Shown here piece by piece: positions 11,428 to 12,525 of a stretch of 12,525 nucleotides of DNA. Every line of letters starts with the position of its first letter. Within the stretch, counting starts at the first letter, position 1. The notes under the pieces are model-generated. The model had not been told where the DNA came from. It saw only the letters and a list, made by a program, of their open reading frames with translations, and did no database searches. This DNA comes from Candidatus Limivicinus faecipullorum (GTDB taxonomy: Bacteria; Bacillota; Clostridia; Oscillospirales; Oscillospiraceae): positions 1 to 12,525 of the forward strand of contig DVHY01000065.1 in assembly GCA_018711755.1 (NCBI GenBank), in the 5' to 3' direction. Both the position numbers and the translations under genes were made by a program.

Positions 11428-12525
11428 GTGAAAATTACAGAATAAATTCAATGAGGAACTATATCCAGAACCACTGGCTCATGCTTCTGATAATACTTCA
11501 GCCGGTGCTGGATATCCTGGCTTACTGGACCAAGAACCCGGAGGGCACCATGGCAGGTGTCATCAGGCTGCTGATCATGCTGCTGCTGCCACTGTACCTC
11601 CTTTTTACCCTGAAGGAGAAAAAGGGCTTTGTCCTGTCCATGGCGGCTATTGCCTTGGTCTGTCTCCTGCACATACTAAATTGCATGCGCATAGGCTATG
11701 TGAGCATGAGCTTTGACATCTCCTATGCGGCCAAGACCGCCCAGATGCCTATTCTGGCGGTGTGCTTCATACACTGTATACGCAACGAACAGACCCGGAA
11801 CCAGGCTTACTGGGGGCTCTTCTTTGCCGCCGCTATTGCTGCCGCTTCCATCGGTCTGTCCTGGATCACCGGCACAGCTAATGTCACCTACGGTGCGGGA
11901 CTGGGAATAAGCGGCTGGGTCATTGACGACAACCGCTGCGCCAACAGCGTGATAGTTGTCACTTTGGCGGCTTTCTCCGTCTTCTGCGCAGTGAAGTCGG
12001 AAAAGCTCTTGGTGAATATCTTGGTGCCCGCCCTGGCTCTGCTGGTGCTGCTTTCCAACGGCACCAAAGCCTGCTACTTTGCGGTCTACGTCATATTCAC
12101 CGGCTTTGCCGGATTCATGATAGCGGAGAAGTTCATCAAGGGTACACAGCTCAAAAAGCCGGTGGTGATAACTCTGCTGGCACTATCGGTGTTGTCGGTA
12201 CTTGTGACGCCGTATACGCCCATGTACAAGGTGCGCTTTGCACAGACCAGCTTTGCCGAATTTAACCAGAGCGAGATAGACAAGCAGCTGGAGGATATGG
12301 GCTATGACCCGGGAGGCATTACTGAAGAAGATATACTCTCCAACCCAGAAATTTACCAGGTTTATGAGGACTACTACAGGAAAATGCTCTGGAGCATCAT
12401 GCCAAATATGTTTGAGCGCTTTACAATAGACGAGATAATGGCTGAGTACGGCTTTACAACCGACGCACAGACGCTCATAAACGTGAGGCAGCAAAAGAGC
12501 GCTTACGCCTCCTTGATGTGGAAAC
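11424..12525 (+). CDS. O-antigen-ligase-like polytopic membrane protein (3' end outside window)
   Basis: The frame is open for 367 codons from the ATG at 11424 to the window edge. It shows about nine hydrophobic segments (roughly residues 15-35, 42-62, 68-86, 98-118, 126-149, 170-190, 196-213, 217-236, 246-266), then a soluble stretch of about 100 residues. The pattern GLGISGWVIDDNRCANS followed by LLVLLSNGTKACYF matches the GW...AN ... GTK motifs common in Bacillota O-antigen-ligase/polymerase (Wzy/WaaL-type) proteins. These proteins polymerise or attach surface polysaccharide at the outer face of the membrane. The start overlaps the glycosyltransferase stop (ATGA), indicating translational coupling; no good separate ribosome site is seen. 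It seems somewhat lower in GC than the folate genes. The exact role (ligase or polymerase) cannot be decided. Confidence 0.8.
   Translation, partial: MSENYRINSMRNYIQNHWLMLLIILQPVLDILAYWTKNPEGTMAGVIRLLIMLLLPLYLLFTLKEKKGFVLSMAAIALVCLLHILNCMRIGYVSMSFDISYAAKTAQMPILAVCFIHCIRNEQTRNQAYWGLFFAAAIAAASIGLSWITGTANVTYGAGLGISGWVIDDNRCANSVIVVTLAAFSVFCAVKSEKLLVNILVPALALLVLLSNGTKACYFAVYVIFTGFAGFMIAEKFIKGTQLKKPVVITLLALSVLSVLVTPYTPMYKVRFAQTSFAEFNQSEIDKQLEDMGYDPGGITEEDILSNPEIYQVYEDYYRKMLWSIMPNMFERFTIDEIMAEYGFTTDAQTLINVRQQKSAYASLMWK

Noticed and set aside
9202..11451. Minus-strand open frame of 749 codons opposite the glycosyltransferase
   Set aside because: It is a shadow created by codon bias in a GC-rich gene; it has no recognisable domain, ribosome site or promoter, while the plus frame has two GT4 motif sets.

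Overview
The window looks like a chromosomal segment of an anaerobic, GC-rich Clostridia-type Bacillota, probably Oscillospiraceae- or Lachnospiraceae-like and gut-associated. The reasons are strong Shine-Dalgarno sites, sigma-A promoters, low-GC intergenic gaps between GC-rich genes, frequent use of the AUA isoleucine codon, and gene families typical of anaerobes (corrinoid methyltransferases, DUF2284, corrinoid reactivase, FchA). The taxonomic call is an inference. No rRNA, tRNA, CRISPR array or transposase gene is visible.

Layout. Bases 1-367 hold a truncated XRE-type helix-turn-helix gene with its own promoter, plus a strong stem-loop. On the minus strand, 368-2584 is a glycogen synthase (GlgA) with a roughly 250-residue charged, repetitive N-terminal extension. 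Upstream of it, also on the minus strand, is a two-gene unit: a Cys-rich DUF2284 protein (4412-4969) overlapping a fused UroD-type methyltransferase/corrinoid protein (2710-4425). From 5065 the plus strand carries a tight run: a RACE-type corrinoid reactivase with a ferredoxin domain, a homocysteine S-methyltransferase-family protein, a methenyl-THF cyclohydrolase (FchA) and a 5-formyl-THF cyclo-ligase, ending at a stem-loop near 9076-9104. A new promoter at 9141-9169 starts a surface-polysaccharide unit: a protein with two tandem GT4 glycosyltransferase domains, and an O-antigen-ligase-like membrane protein cut by the window end.

How the genes fit together. The likely centre of interest is 2710-9069, a compact corrinoid methyl-transfer module. 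The fused protein has the CmuA-like order (methyltransferase, then B12 domain) and would take a methyl group from an unknown substrate onto cobalt. The reactivase would restore Co(I). The homocysteine methyltransferase and folate enzymes would route the C1 unit to methionine or folate. The two arms are transcribed divergently from a 95-bp gap. Their apparent promoters face and overlap each other, and a perfect 14-bp palindrome sits almost exactly midway between the two -10 boxes, which suggests one regulator controlling both arms. The substrate and regulator are not identifiable from this window.
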